Shown here piece by piece: positions 17,896-25,482 of a DNA stretch of 64,000 nucleotides. The DNA comes from Billgrantia ethanolica (lineage in GTDB: Bacteria; Pseudomonadota; Gammaproteobacteria; Pseudomonadales; Halomonadaceae). How positions within the stretch are numbered: position 1 is the first letter of the stretch; each line of letters begins with the position of its first letter. The position numbers and the translations under genes were made by a program. The notes below the pieces were generated by a model, which made no database searches, was not told where the DNA came from, and worked only from the letters and a program-made list of their open reading frames with translations. The DNA lies in NCBI RefSeq assembly GCF_021404305.1, contig NZ_JABFTX010000001.1, positions 806,001-870,000 of the forward strand, in the 5' to 3' direction.

Positions 17896-18864
17896 CTATG
17901 GGTGAGTTGCGGGTCGTATCGGCCTCACCCAGCGGCCGGAAAAATCGCTTGTCCTCATGTTGGTGTCGCGTGACTGTGCATAGCGCTCGGCGCATTGCTG
18001 TGCCAGCAGACCCACGCTGCGGCAGAACCGAGGATGGCTGCCGATGCGCCAGATCACGTCGTAATGCATGTCCGGCAGGGGCTGCGGTAGCTCGATCCGG
18101 TAGAGCTGGCCCTGGCGCCATTCGTCGAGTACGGTGGCGACGGGTAGCGCGCCGATGCCGAGCCCTTCCGTGGTCATGCGCACGATGGTCATCAGCGTGC
18201 TCACGCTGTGGATACGGGGCTCCGCCACGCCCTGGCGGTCCAGGTACTCCACCAGCTCCTCATAGGGTCTGGCTCGTTTGCCGAAGGAGATGAAGGGCAG
18301 GCTGCCAAGCCAATCGCTGCCGTGTGCCGCGATCGTCTCGACATGGTCGGGCGAGACGAACATGCCCATCTCGTAAGGGCTCAGCGGCACCTGGTCGATG
18401 CGCTCCGGTTCCAGGTAGCCGTTCATCGCCAGCAGGATGTCCAGGTCGTTCTTGGCCAGCCGGCGGTTGAGCGCCGGCGAGTAATCGACGCTCAGCTCGA
18501 TGGTCAGCTGTGGGTAGCGCTGTGTCAGGCAGCGCATGAAGTCCGGCAGCCAGCTGTGTGCGATGGTCTCGATGGCGCCGAGGCGCAGAGGGGCGGAATA
18601 GTTCTCCTCGTCTTCGAACAGCTTCATCGCCTCGTCACGCTGCTGAAGAAGACGCTCGGCGTGGACGAAGAACTCGCGTCCGCGCATGGTGGGCTGGATC
18701 GGTCTGGCCGAGCGCTCCAGCAGCACCTCGCCCACGCTGCTTTCGAGACGCGAGATACGCTCGGAAATCGACGGCTGGGTCAGGTGCAGGCGCATGGCCG
18801 CCTTGCGGAAGGAGCCCAGCCTCACCGCCCAGACGAACGCCTCCAGCTCCTTGAAATCGAGCAT
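17896..18864 (-). CDS. LysR-family transcriptional regulator
   Basis: 322 aa. N-terminal winged helix-turn-helix at residues 1-60 (MLDFKELEAFVWAVRLGSFR ... LHLTQPSISERISRLE) and a periplasmic-binding-fold effector domain (about 90-300). A longer reading to 19104 overlaps the VOC gene and has no homology, so the ATG at 18864 is used. It lies 13 bp after the VOC gene and 43 bp before dctP, so it is probably transcribed with both and likely controls this operon and the divergent pxpABC genes. Confidence 0.9.
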   Translation of the reverse strand: MLDFKELEAFVWAVRLGSFRKAAMRLHLTQPSISERISRLESSVGEVLLERSARPIQPTMRGREFFVHAERLLQQRDEAMKLFEDEENYSAPLRLGAIETIAHSWLPDFMRCLTQRYPQLTIELSVDYSPALNRRLAKNDLDILLAMNGYLEPERIDQVPLSPYEMGMFVSPDHVETIAAHGSDWLGSLPFISFGKRARPYEELVEYLDRQGVAEPRIHSVSTLMTIVRMTTEGLGIGALPVATVLDEWRQGQLYRIELPQPLPDMHYDVIWRIGSHPRFCRSVGLLAQQCAERYAQSRDTNMRTSDFSGRWVRPIRPATHP

Positions 18865-18877
18865 CTGCGAATCCGGC

Positions 18878-19315
18878 TCAAGACTTCTTGAACAGCTGTT
18901 CTTCGCGATTCTTGAACGCCTTGAACTCCAGGGCATTGCCGGAAGGATCGTAGAAGAACATGGTGGCCTGTTCCCCCGGCTCGCCCTTGAAGCGGATGTA
19001 GGGTTCGATCTCGAATGCCACGCCATGCTCACGCAGCTTCTGCGCCAGGGCTTCCCAGGCATCCATCTCCAGCACCACGCCGAAATGGGGAACCGGCACC
19101 CCATGCCCGTCCACCGGATTCTTGTGGCTGGAGACCGGATTCTCCTTCAGGGCCGGATTGAGATGGCAGACGAACTGATGGCCATAGAGGTCGAAGTCGA
19201 CCCAGCTCGCCGACGAGCGGCCTTCGGGGCAGCCGAGAAAGTCACCGTAGAAGCGTCGAGCCTCTTCGATGTCATGCACCTGTATGGCCAGATGGAAAGG
19301 ATCTTTTACAGCCAT
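18878..19315 (-). CDS. VOC-superfamily metalloenzyme (glyoxalase/dioxygenase fold)
   Basis: 145 aa. One vicinal-oxygen-chelate repeat pair: [23 protein letters not shown] at the N-terminus, [21 protein letters not shown] in the middle and [15 protein letters not shown] at the end. The His in FHLA, the His in PHFG and the Glu in LEFKAF are the usual metal ligands. The reaction is not predictable from sequence. Start has AAGGAG seven to eight bases upstream. First gene of the minus-strand VOC-LysR-dctPQM unit. Confidence 0.85.
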   Translation of the reverse strand: MAVKDPFHLAIQVHDIEEARRFYGDFLGCPEGRSSASWVDFDLYGHQFVCHLNPALKENPVSSHKNPVDGHGVPVPHFGVVLEMDAWEALAQKLREHGVAFEIEPYIRFKGEPGEQATMFFYDPSGNALEFKAFKNREEQLFKKS

Positions 19316-19359
19316 CAGACTACTCCTTTATTGGCGTTATATTGGCTTGCTTCGTTTTA

Positions 19360-19388
19360 TTGATAATCGCGAAGCGACATGGCGTCAA
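19360..19388 (-). promoter_or_regulatory. Candidate sigma-70 promoter of the VOC-LysR-TRAP unit
   Basis: On the minus strand: TTGACG (19388-19383), 17-bp spacer, TATCAA (19365-19360). The -10 overlaps ATTGATAAT, a short palindrome of the T-N-A kind favoured by LysR regulators. The whole 19316-19530 gap is AT-rich compared with its surroundings. Confidence 0.5.
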
Positions 19389-19450
19389 CCATTTTTCCAC
19401 AGAATAACAATGTGATAGGAGACGCCGATATTGAGTATCGTGAAAAACGA

Positions 19451-19480
19451 TTGGCATTGAAAAAGTGCGCTCCATATAGT
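19451..19480 (+). promoter_or_regulatory. Candidate sigma-70 promoter of pxpABC
   Basis: TTGGCA at 19451-19456, 18-bp spacer, TATAGT at 19475-19480, about 50 bp before the pxpA start. A short direct repeat of CAAAACAG (around 19503 and 19513) lies just downstream in the leader. Confidence 0.55.
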
Positions 19481-19530
19481 GTCCATCATCACAAGAACAG
19501 TTCAAAACAGTGCAAAACAGGAGTCGCCCC

Positions 19531-20283
19531 ATGGCCGTGCCACTGCTCAATTGCGATATGGGAGAGAGCTTCGGTAACTACACGTTGGGGCTGGACGACG
19601 AGGTCATGCCCTACGTCGACTGCGCCAATATCGCCTGCGGCTTTCACGCTTCCGATCCCCATGTGATGCGCCATACGGTGCGACTGGCGGTGGAGCATGG
19701 CGTCAAGGTCGGCGCTCATCCGGCCTATCCTGACCTGATGGGGTTTGGTCGTCGCTCCATGGCCTGTTCTCCCGCCGAAGTCGAGGATCTGGTGCTGTAT
19801 CAGATCGGCGCGCTGGCCGGCATCTGTCAGGCGGAAGGAACGGCCATTCGCTACGTCAAGCCGCATGGTGCATTGTACAACGACATGGCGCGGGACCCCG
19901 AACTGCTAAAGGCCGTGATGCGTGCCGTGACCAGCTACGATCCCAGCCTGCCGCTGATGCTGATGGCGACCGCCGACCCCGAGCCGAGTCGCCGGCTGGG
20001 CGCCGAGATGGGTATCACCCTCTGGTTCGAGACCTTTGCCGATCGTGCCTACGATGCCGGCGGGCATCTCGTCTCACGCCGCTTGCCGGGCGCGGTGCAC
20101 CACGACCAGGCGACCATCGTCGCCCAAGCCGTGCGTCTGGCTCGTGGTGAGCCGTTGGCGGCCATCGACGGTACGCCTCTGCAGCTGCCTTGCGATACGC
20201 TCTGCGTGCATGGTGACAACCCTGAATCGGTAGCCGCCGTCCGGGCTATACGCGAGGCCTTCCACGAGCTGGAACGGGCGTGA
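19531..20283 (+). CDS. pxpA: 5-oxoprolinase subunit A (LamB/YcsF family)
   Basis: 250 aa. Begins with [16 protein letters not shown] and carries the family motifs [37 protein letters not shown] and [11 protein letters not shown]. PxpABC together hydrolyse 5-oxoproline (pyroglutamate) to glutamate with ATP. AGGAG lies seven bases before ATG 19531. First gene of a tight three-gene operon divergent from a TRAP transporter operon. Confidence 0.93.
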   Translation: MAVPLLNCDMGESFGNYTLGLDDEVMPYVDCANIACGFHASDPHVMRHTVRLAVEHGVKVGAHPAYPDLMGFGRRSMACSPAEVEDLVLYQIGALAGICQAEGTAIRYVKPHGALYNDMARDPELLKAVMRAVTSYDPSLPLMLMATADPEPSRRLGAEMGITLWFETFADRAYDAGGHLVSRRLPGAVHHDQATIVAQAVRLARGEPLAAIDGTPLQLPCDTLCVHGDNPESVAAVRAIREAFHELERA

Positions 20284-20285
20284 CG

Positions 20286-20990
20286 ATGCCCTTGCAGATC
20301 GAGCTGGCGGCAATGGACGTGCTCATGGTGCGTCTGTTCGACGCTATCGACGAGGCCAACATGGGCTGGATCGTGGCTGCCGATCGCGCCCTGCGCGATG
20401 CTTTCGGTGACGAACTCATCGACCTGGTGCCCTCCTACACCACGCTCATGCTGCACTACGACGCAGTGCGGGTGTCCCATGACGAGGCCATCCGGCGCAT
20501 CAAGCGCGTGCTCGACCGCCTGGAGCCGGCCGACACCGCGCTGGGCCAATGTCATGAGGTGCCGGTCTGGTATGACCTCAGCGTCGGGCCGGAGCTCACC
20601 CGGGTGGCCGAGCGAGCAGGTATCGCGGTTGAGGAGGTGGTTCGTCGCCATTGTGGTCGTGACTATTACGTCTTTGCCCTGGGCTTCGCACCCGGTTACG
20701 GCTTCATGGGGCTGGTGGAAGAGGAACTGGCCACCCCGCGGCTGAAAACGCCCCGGCGTCGAGTGACCGCGGGCAGTGTGGGCATCGCCGACCGCCAGAC
20801 CGCGATCTACCCGCTGACCTCGCCCGGCGGATGGAACATTCTCGGACGTACCGCTTTCCCGCTTTTCGAACACGCCCGCCGAGGCGAACCCCTGCTGAGA
20901 CCGGGCGATCGGGTCCGTTTCAAATCCATCAGCCGCGAGGAGTTCGAGCGGCAGGGTGGCGATACGACGTTGCTGGAGAGTGCGCCATGA
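20286..20990 (+). CDS. pxpB: 5-oxoprolinase subunit B
   Basis: 234 aa. Shows the KipI/PxpB family segments NMGWIVAADRALRDAFG, DLVPSYTTLMLHYD, VPVWYDLSVGPELTRVAE and the highly conserved FALGFAPGYGFMGLVEEELATPR plus SPGGWNILGRT. An overlapping GTG at 20280 is an alternative start that would overlap the pxpA stop. The 3' end overlaps pxpC by 4 bp. Confidence 0.93.
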   Translation: MPLQIELAAMDVLMVRLFDAIDEANMGWIVAADRALRDAFGDELIDLVPSYTTLMLHYDAVRVSHDEAIRRIKRVLDRLEPADTALGQCHEVPVWYDLSVGPELTRVAERAGIAVEEVVRRHCGRDYYVFALGFAPGYGFMGLVEEELATPRLKTPRRRVTAGSVGIADRQTAIYPLTSPGGWNILGRTAFPLFEHARRGEPLLRPGDRVRFKSISREEFERQGGDTTLLESAP

Positions 20991-21928
20991 GCGCTTCCGA
21001 CAAAAGCGCGCTGCGAGTCGTGCGGGCCGGGCCCCTGGCGCTGCTGGTGGACGACGGCCGCTTCGGGGTACGCCACCTTGGAGTCACTCAGGGTGGGGCT
21101 GCCGATTGGTTCTCGTTCCGTTGGGCCAACTGGCTATTGGGCAATGCGCTGGATGCCGCGGCGCTGGAAATCGTCATCGGTGGCGGTCTCGAGCTGGAAG
21201 CGGAAGCGGACTCGACGCTGGCGCTGATGGGAGCTGATCTCGATGCCCATCTCGATGACCGTGCCCTGAGTCCTGGCGCCACGTTCACCATGCGGGCCGG
21301 CCAGCGGCTGGTCTTCCGTCAGCCGCGTAATGGTCTGCGAGCCTACCTGGCCGTGCCCGGTGGACTCGAAGCCCCTCTGGTGCTGGGAAGTCGCAGCGCC
21401 ACGCCCCGGGAGCAGTTGGGCGGGCTGCACGGTGACGGTCGTACGCTTCAGGTCGACGACACGCTGACGTGGCATGGACGAGGTGCCACGACTGGCCGCC
21501 GTCTGCCGTTCGATCCGGCAATCAGCATGACGCTTTCGGGAAACTGGCTGGCATTGGTACCCGGCGCACAGATCGGCCATTTCAGCGGTGCCAGTCTCGC
21601 TCAGGCCTTCAACCTACCCTGGCGGGTCGATGATCGTGCCGATCGTATGGGGGTCAGGTTGGTGGGGCCGATTCTGCACTGCCAACTGGGCGGCATGATC
21701 TCCGAGGGCATACCGCTGGGCGCGGTTCAGGTGCCGCCCGACGGTCAGCCGATCGTCCTGCTCAACGATCGTCAGACCATCGGTGGGTATCCGCGTCTCG
21801 GTGCGCTGACGCCGCTTGCTGCGGCGCGACTGGCTCAGTGCTTGCCGGGGCACGAAGTCAGGCTCGTTGCCACCTCCCGCGAGCACGCGCTACGTGCACA
21901 CAGCCGCTGTCTGGCCGCCTTCCGCTGA
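20987..21928 (+). CDS. pxpC: 5-oxoprolinase subunit C
   Basis: 313 aa. KipA/PxpC-type cyclophilin-like protein: VVRAGPLALLVDDGRFGVRHLGVTQGGAADW, ALEIVIGGGLELEAE, YLAVPGGL, LGSRSATPREQLGG, RMGVRLVGP and the C-terminal SEGIPLGAVQVPPDGQPIVL with TIGGYPRLG. ATG overlaps the pxpB stop (ATGA). No terminator is seen in the 21 bp before the opposing small gene. Confidence 0.93.
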   Translation: MSASDKSALRVVRAGPLALLVDDGRFGVRHLGVTQGGAADWFSFRWANWLLGNALDAAALEIVIGGGLELEAEADSTLALMGADLDAHLDDRALSPGATFTMRAGQRLVFRQPRNGLRAYLAVPGGLEAPLVLGSRSATPREQLGGLHGDGRTLQVDDTLTWHGRGATTGRRLPFDPAISMTLSGNWLALVPGAQIGHFSGASLAQAFNLPWRVDDRADRMGVRLVGPILHCQLGGMISEGIPLGAVQVPPDGQPIVLLNDRQTIGGYPRLGALTPLAAARLAQCLPGHEVRLVATSREHALRAHSRCLAAFR

Positions 21929-21949
21929 ACGCAGAAGGGCCAATGGAAA

Positions 21950-22171
21950 TCAGGCGCCCAGGCCGCTTTCGCGCAGCAGCTGATCGAGAGAGGGTTTCGC
22001 GGTGACGGAAGGAGCGCTGACGGCGTCTTCGAGCAGCAGCTGGGATTCCAGATCGTACATGCCCACGGCCAGGCAGCGTTCGATCAGTTCGCTCTTGCTC
22101 TGGCCGGTACTCTGGGAGAGTCGCTCCAGACGAAGTTCGATGTCGCGTGAAAACCGCAGCAGATGTGGCAT
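21950..22171 (-). CDS. Orphan ribbon-helix-helix protein (CopG/Arc-type)
   Basis: 73 aa. MPHLLRFSRDIELRLERLSQ followed by TGQSKSELIERCLAVGMYDLE fits a beta strand plus two helices of the ribbon-helix-helix DNA-binding fold. A longer reading from 22231 adds a basic Pro-rich stretch without a good ribosome site; ATG 22171 has GGAGAG at the right distance. Such proteins are often antitoxins, but no small toxin gene is adjacent on either side, so it may be a solitary repressor. A split inverted repeat at 22259-22295 upstream could be its operator. Confidence 0.65.
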   Translation of the reverse strand: MPHLLRFSRDIELRLERLSQSTGQSKSELIERCLAVGMYDLESQLLLEDAVSAPSVTAKPSLDQLLRESGLGA

Positions 22172-22258
22172 TGGCGTCTCTCCATCGGGCCTTGGCAGCC
22201 GAGGCTGTATCCGGCCGCGCTTGGCTGGCATGTCTTCAACATAAGCCGCCGGCGGCGG

Positions 22259-22295
22259 CCTGTCATCAGCGATTCTCGCGTAACGACATGACAGG
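22259..22295. repeat. Split inverted repeat CCTGTCAT ... ATGACAGG
   Basis: Two perfect 8-bp arms (22259-22266 and 22288-22295) separated by 21 bp, between the GntR gene and the ribbon-helix-helix gene. It could be a terminator stem of the GntR gene or a double operator upstream of the small gene; no T-run follows. Confidence 0.5.
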
Positions 22296-22313
22296 ACAAT
22301 GACCGGCCCGGTA

Positions 22314-23006
22314 TCAGGCTAGTCCCCGTCGAGTCATGACCTGGGTGATGATGGGCACCGGGGTCATCAGGTGCTCTCGCATCATCTCGGCGGCGCGTGT
22401 GGCCTCGCGGGCCAGGATCACCTCGACCAGGGCGGCGTGCTCCTGACGCTTGCGCTCCAGTGCTTCCTCCGAGAAGACCGTTTCACGCAGCCACAGATGG
22501 CGGTAACGTTCCACCTGATCGAACAGGCTCTCGCGCACCTGCAGCAGATGCGGTGAGCGACAGCCGCTGGCGATGGCGGTGTGGAATGCCTTGTGCCGGG
22601 CATCCCACACGTCCAGCATTTCGTCGGGACTGTTCACCTCCATGACCTTGGCCAGGGTGTGCGCCTTGGCCAGGATCTCCGCTTCCCAGCTATCGTCGCC
22701 ACGCTCGATGGCCAACTGCAGGACCAGGCCCTCCAGCTGCGCACGGGCGTCATAGAGGTCGGCGAGCTCGGCCAGCGACATGGGCGCGACGCGGTAGCCA
22801 CGCTGGCTGATCGCCACTACCAGGCGTTCGGCGACGAGCTGCGACAGCGCCTCGCGCAGAGGGCCAATGCCCAATTGATAGCGTTCCTTGAGCCGGCTCA
22901 TCAGCAGTTTTTCGCCGGGCTGGAAGACGCCTCGTGTGATGTCGCGCTTTAGCCAGCTGTAAGCGCTGATACCCAGGTTCTGGCGTGGCGAGCTATCCAT
23001 CGTCAT
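22314..23006 (-). CDS. GntR-family transcriptional regulator (FCD type)
   Basis: 230 aa. N-terminal winged helix (AYSWLKRDITRGVFQPGEKLLMSRLKERYQLG, then GPLREALSQLVAERLV) and an all-helical FCD effector domain (about 90-220) with the metal-binding His pattern ARHKAFHTAIASG. The N-terminal wording is closest to CsiR-type regulators of small-acid catabolism. ATG 23006 (MTMDSS) has AAGGAA nine bases upstream and is preferred over the longer reading from 23078. The target is unknown; pxpABC and the TRAP operon nearby are candidates. Confidence 0.87.
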   Translation of the reverse strand: MTMDSSPRQNLGISAYSWLKRDITRGVFQPGEKLLMSRLKERYQLGIGPLREALSQLVAERLVVAISQRGYRVAPMSLAELADLYDARAQLEGLVLQLAIERGDDSWEAEILAKAHTLAKVMEVNSPDEMLDVWDARHKAFHTAIASGCRSPHLLQVRESLFDQVERYRHLWLRETVFSEEALERKRQEHAALVEVILAREATRAAEMMREHLMTPVPIITQVMTRRGLA

Positions 23007-23045
23007 TGTCGCTGTTTCCTTGCATTTTCGCCCATGATAACCAAA

Positions 23046-23065
23046 GGTCACCGTTGGCGGTAACC
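23046..23065. promoter_or_regulatory. Palindrome upstream of the GntR gene, possible autoregulatory operator
   Basis: GGTCACCG-TTGG-CGGTAACC, arms matching at 7 of 8 positions, 40 bp upstream of the GntR start. GntR regulators commonly bind such palindromes at their own promoter. Confidence 0.4.
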
Positions 23066-23120
23066 ACGCGACATTCATACCAAGTGTCTACATTCGCTTG
23101 ACGGCTTTCGTCATGCAGGC

Positions 23121-23741
23121 TCAGCGCTCATGCATTTGCATCACGCTCCAGTCGACGAGCTCCTGTGCCAGGCTGTCGGCAGCCGTGCCGAAGGCATCGA
23201 CCACATGCTCGATGGACTCGCTGTCGGCCTGCTGGTAGTGGAGAAAGCGCTGGCTGGCCAGCAGACGCTGAGTGCGGGCATCGATCAGCCTGGCTTCGAG
23301 ACGAATGACCGCTGTGGGACGGCCGCTACGGTACTCGCTGTGAAAGCTGCGCAAGTCGCTGTGCAGCTCCACGTCGGCGGTGGCGCCGCTGTCCTCGTGT
23401 ACCACGCCGCGTAGCCGGCCATCGTCATGGAAAGCGTCGAGTAGCCGATCGCGGAGCAATAGCGGCATGGCGTCGGCCCAGCGTGCGCCGGCGTATACCT
23501 GAGGGCGGTTGGGCTGCGGTACGACGAGAATCCGCGTGCCATCGAGCAGCCCGCTGGCGCGCGGCGTGGCCAGGCGCAGGGTGGCGTCCACCTGGGCGGC
23601 CGAGGAAGGTGCAGATGCCAGTGTCTGAGCCGGCAGATCGTAGAAGGCGACCGGCGTGCGTTCCGGCACGAATTGGCAGCCGCCGAGCGCCAGGGCCACT
23701 GCCAACGAGACGAGCCAGGACAAACGCGGGCGATACCTCAT
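23121..23741 (-). CDS. ABC-type transport auxiliary lipoprotein (PqiC/LetC-like)
   Basis: 206 aa lipoprotein precursor: MRYRPRLSWLVSLAVALALGGC with lipobox LGGC (Cys22). The mature protein matches the DUF330/PqiC fold pattern (FYDLPAQ, TRILVVPQPNRPQVYAGARWADAMPLLLRDRL, then LRSFHSEY). Outer-membrane lipoproteins of this type accompany MCE lipid transporters. Start overlaps the MCE gene stop by 4 bp; last gene of the four-gene operon. Confidence 0.82.
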   Translation of the reverse strand: MRYRPRLSWLVSLAVALALGGCQFVPERTPVAFYDLPAQTLASAPSSAAQVDATLRLATPRASGLLDGTRILVVPQPNRPQVYAGARWADAMPLLLRDRLLDAFHDDGRLRGVVHEDSGATADVELHSDLRSFHSEYRSGRPTAVIRLEARLIDARTQRLLASQRFLHYQQADSESIEHVVDAFGTAADSLAQELVDWSVMQMHER

Positions 23742-24676
23742 GGGCTGAACTCCTCGACGCGGTCGCGTCCCAGCAGGAAGTTACGGGGATTCTCCTCCAG
23801 GCGGCGCACGATGCGATTGAGAGAGGAGAGGGTATTGCGCAGTTCGATGGTGGCCGGCCCCAGGCCCTGCACGCCGCGCATTCCGCTTTCGAGAGCGCCC
23901 TGGTTGTCCGCCAGGAGCTCCTCGAGACTCTGCGCCGTACGAGACAGGCTGGCCGTGAGCTGGCGAGTATCGATCAAGATGCCCTCGGCATGGCCCTGCA
24001 TCATGCCGCCGGTGCGGGTGGCCAGGGCGCGGAATTCGGACAGGGCGCGGGCGGCTTCCCGTGAAACTTCCTCCATGCTCTCGGCGAGCCGAACCGGGGC
24101 ATCGCCGATGGCGGCTAGCTGGCCGGTGGTGCGCTCCAGATTGGCCAGGATCCGCTCCACGCTCTCCACGTTGTCTTCCGACAGCACCGCCTCCAGCCGC
24201 GACAGCACGCGATTGACGTTGCCCAGCAGCTCTTCGCTGTCGCTGAGCAGGGCGCCCAGCGGCGACTGATCGGCGACGATGCGCGCCGGTCGCTCGCCGC
24301 GGGCGATCAGCAGCGGGCTCTCGGGCGCGCCGCCTTGCAACTGGATCGACATGCTGCCGGTGATGTTGGCCAGTGCCAGGCGCGCCCGGGTGTCCTGGCG
24401 AATCGGCACCTGGCTCTCGACGCGAATGAGGGCCAAGACGTTGCGCGGGTCGGTCGGGTCGAGACGCAGCTCCACGACGTCACCGACCCTGACGCCGCTG
24501 TATTCGACGGCGTTGCCCTCCGACAGGCCGCTGACGCCGTGGTTGAACAGCACTTCGTAATGGGTGTAGGCCTGGGCGCGGGTGCTCTGGTTGAGCCACA
24601 GGGCGAACAGCACGCCGCCGACGACTGTCAGCACGACGAACAAGCCGATCACGACATGGTGCGCGCGGGTTTCCAT
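23738..24676 (-). CDS. MCE/MlaD-family substrate-binding protein
   Basis: 312 aa. One N-terminal membrane anchor (HHVVIGLFVVLTVVGGVLFALWL) and one MCE domain (YEVLFNHGVSGLSEGNAVEYSGVRVGDVVELRLD), then a long helical and coiled-coil tail (about 150-300) expected to form the periplasmic channel or needle. Length exceeds short MlaD (about 180 aa) because of that tail. It overlaps the ATPase gene by one base (TGATG). Confidence 0.85.
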   Translation of the reverse strand: METRAHHVVIGLFVVLTVVGGVLFALWLNQSTRAQAYTHYEVLFNHGVSGLSEGNAVEYSGVRVGDVVELRLDPTDPRNVLALIRVESQVPIRQDTRARLALANITGSMSIQLQGGAPESPLLIARGERPARIVADQSPLGALLSDSEELLGNVNRVLSRLEAVLSEDNVESVERILANLERTTGQLAAIGDAPVRLAESMEEVSREAARALSEFRALATRTGGMMQGHAEGILIDTRQLTASLSRTAQSLEELLADNQGALESGMRGVQGLGPATIELRNTLSSLNRIVRRLEENPRNFLLGRDRVEEFSP

Positions 24677-25482
24677 CAGCGTCGTTCCCCCTCTGGTGAT
24701 ATGGAGTGCTGCGCCGACTGGCTGGCTGCCCGACCTCTGGGACCATGGAAATAGTCGCGTATCCAGGGGTCGTCGGTGGCTTCCACCACCGACAGCGTAT
24801 CGGCCACCAGTACACGCTTCTCGGCGATGACGGCGACCCGGTCGCAGCTCGAGTACAGCGTATCGAGATCGTGGGTGACCAGAAAGACGCTGAAGCCCAG
24901 CGCATCGCGCAGAGTCACCAGCAGACGGTCGAAAGCGGCGGCCCCGATGGGGTCGAGACCGGCCGTGGGTTCGTCGAGGAACAGCACTTCCGGATCGAGG
25001 GCCAAAGCGCGAGCCAGTGCGGCGCGCTTGATCATGCCGCCGGAGAGCGCCGCCGGGTCGAGCCGGGCGGCATCCGCAGGCAGTCCCGCCAGGGCGAGTT
25101 TGACCCGCGCCAGGCGTTCGGCATCGGCACGCGACAGGCCGGCATGTTCGATCAGCGGCAGAGCGACGTTCTCCTGCAGATTGAGCGAGGAAAACAGGGC
25201 GCCGCGTTGGAACAGCACGCCGAAGCGACGTTCGATACTGGCACGACGGTTAGCAGGTAGACGCTGCAACTCTTCGCCGAAGACGCGAATGGAGCCACCG
25301 TCGGGACGCTTGAGGCCGACGATACTGCGCAGCAGTACCGACTTGCCGGTGCCGGAGCCACCCACCACGCCGAGTATCTCGCCGCGCCGTATGTCCAGAT
25401 CGAGGCCGTCGTGCACCACGTGCCGGCCGAAGCGGTTGACCAGGCCGCGGATCTCGACGATGGGCTCCGAGCCGCGCGTCAC
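24676..25482 (-). CDS. MCE-type lipid ABC transporter ATPase (MlaF-like)
   Basis: 268 aa. Walker A GGSGTGKSV, signature LSGGMIKRAALARALAL (the LSGGM variant typical of Mce/Mla ATPases), Walker B EVLFLDEPTAGLDPI and switch His in FLVTHDLDTL. The GTG at 25482 overlaps the permease stop in a GTGA arrangement. A longer open frame to 26634 exists but its first 380 codons are out-of-frame permease sequence, so it is not used. Confidence 0.88.
   Translation of the reverse strand: MTRGSEPIVEIRGLVNRFGRHVVHDGLDLDIRRGEILGVVGGSGTGKSVLLRSIVGLKRPDGGSIRVFGEELQRLPANRRASIERRFGVLFQRGALFSSLNLQENVALPLIEHAGLSRADAERLARVKLALAGLPADAARLDPAALSGGMIKRAALARALALDPEVLFLDEPTAGLDPIGAAAFDRLLVTLRDALGFSVFLVTHDLDTLYSSCDRVAVIAEKRVLVADTLSVVEATDDPWIRDYFHGPRGRAASQSAQHSISPEGERR

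Noticed and set aside
17896..19104. 402-codon reading of the LysR gene.
   Set aside because: The extra 80 codons lie over the VOC gene and have no homology; the LysR N-terminus begins at 18864.
22259..22295. Inverted repeat considered as transposon ends.
   Set aside because: Only 21 bp separate the arms and there is no transposase or target duplication.
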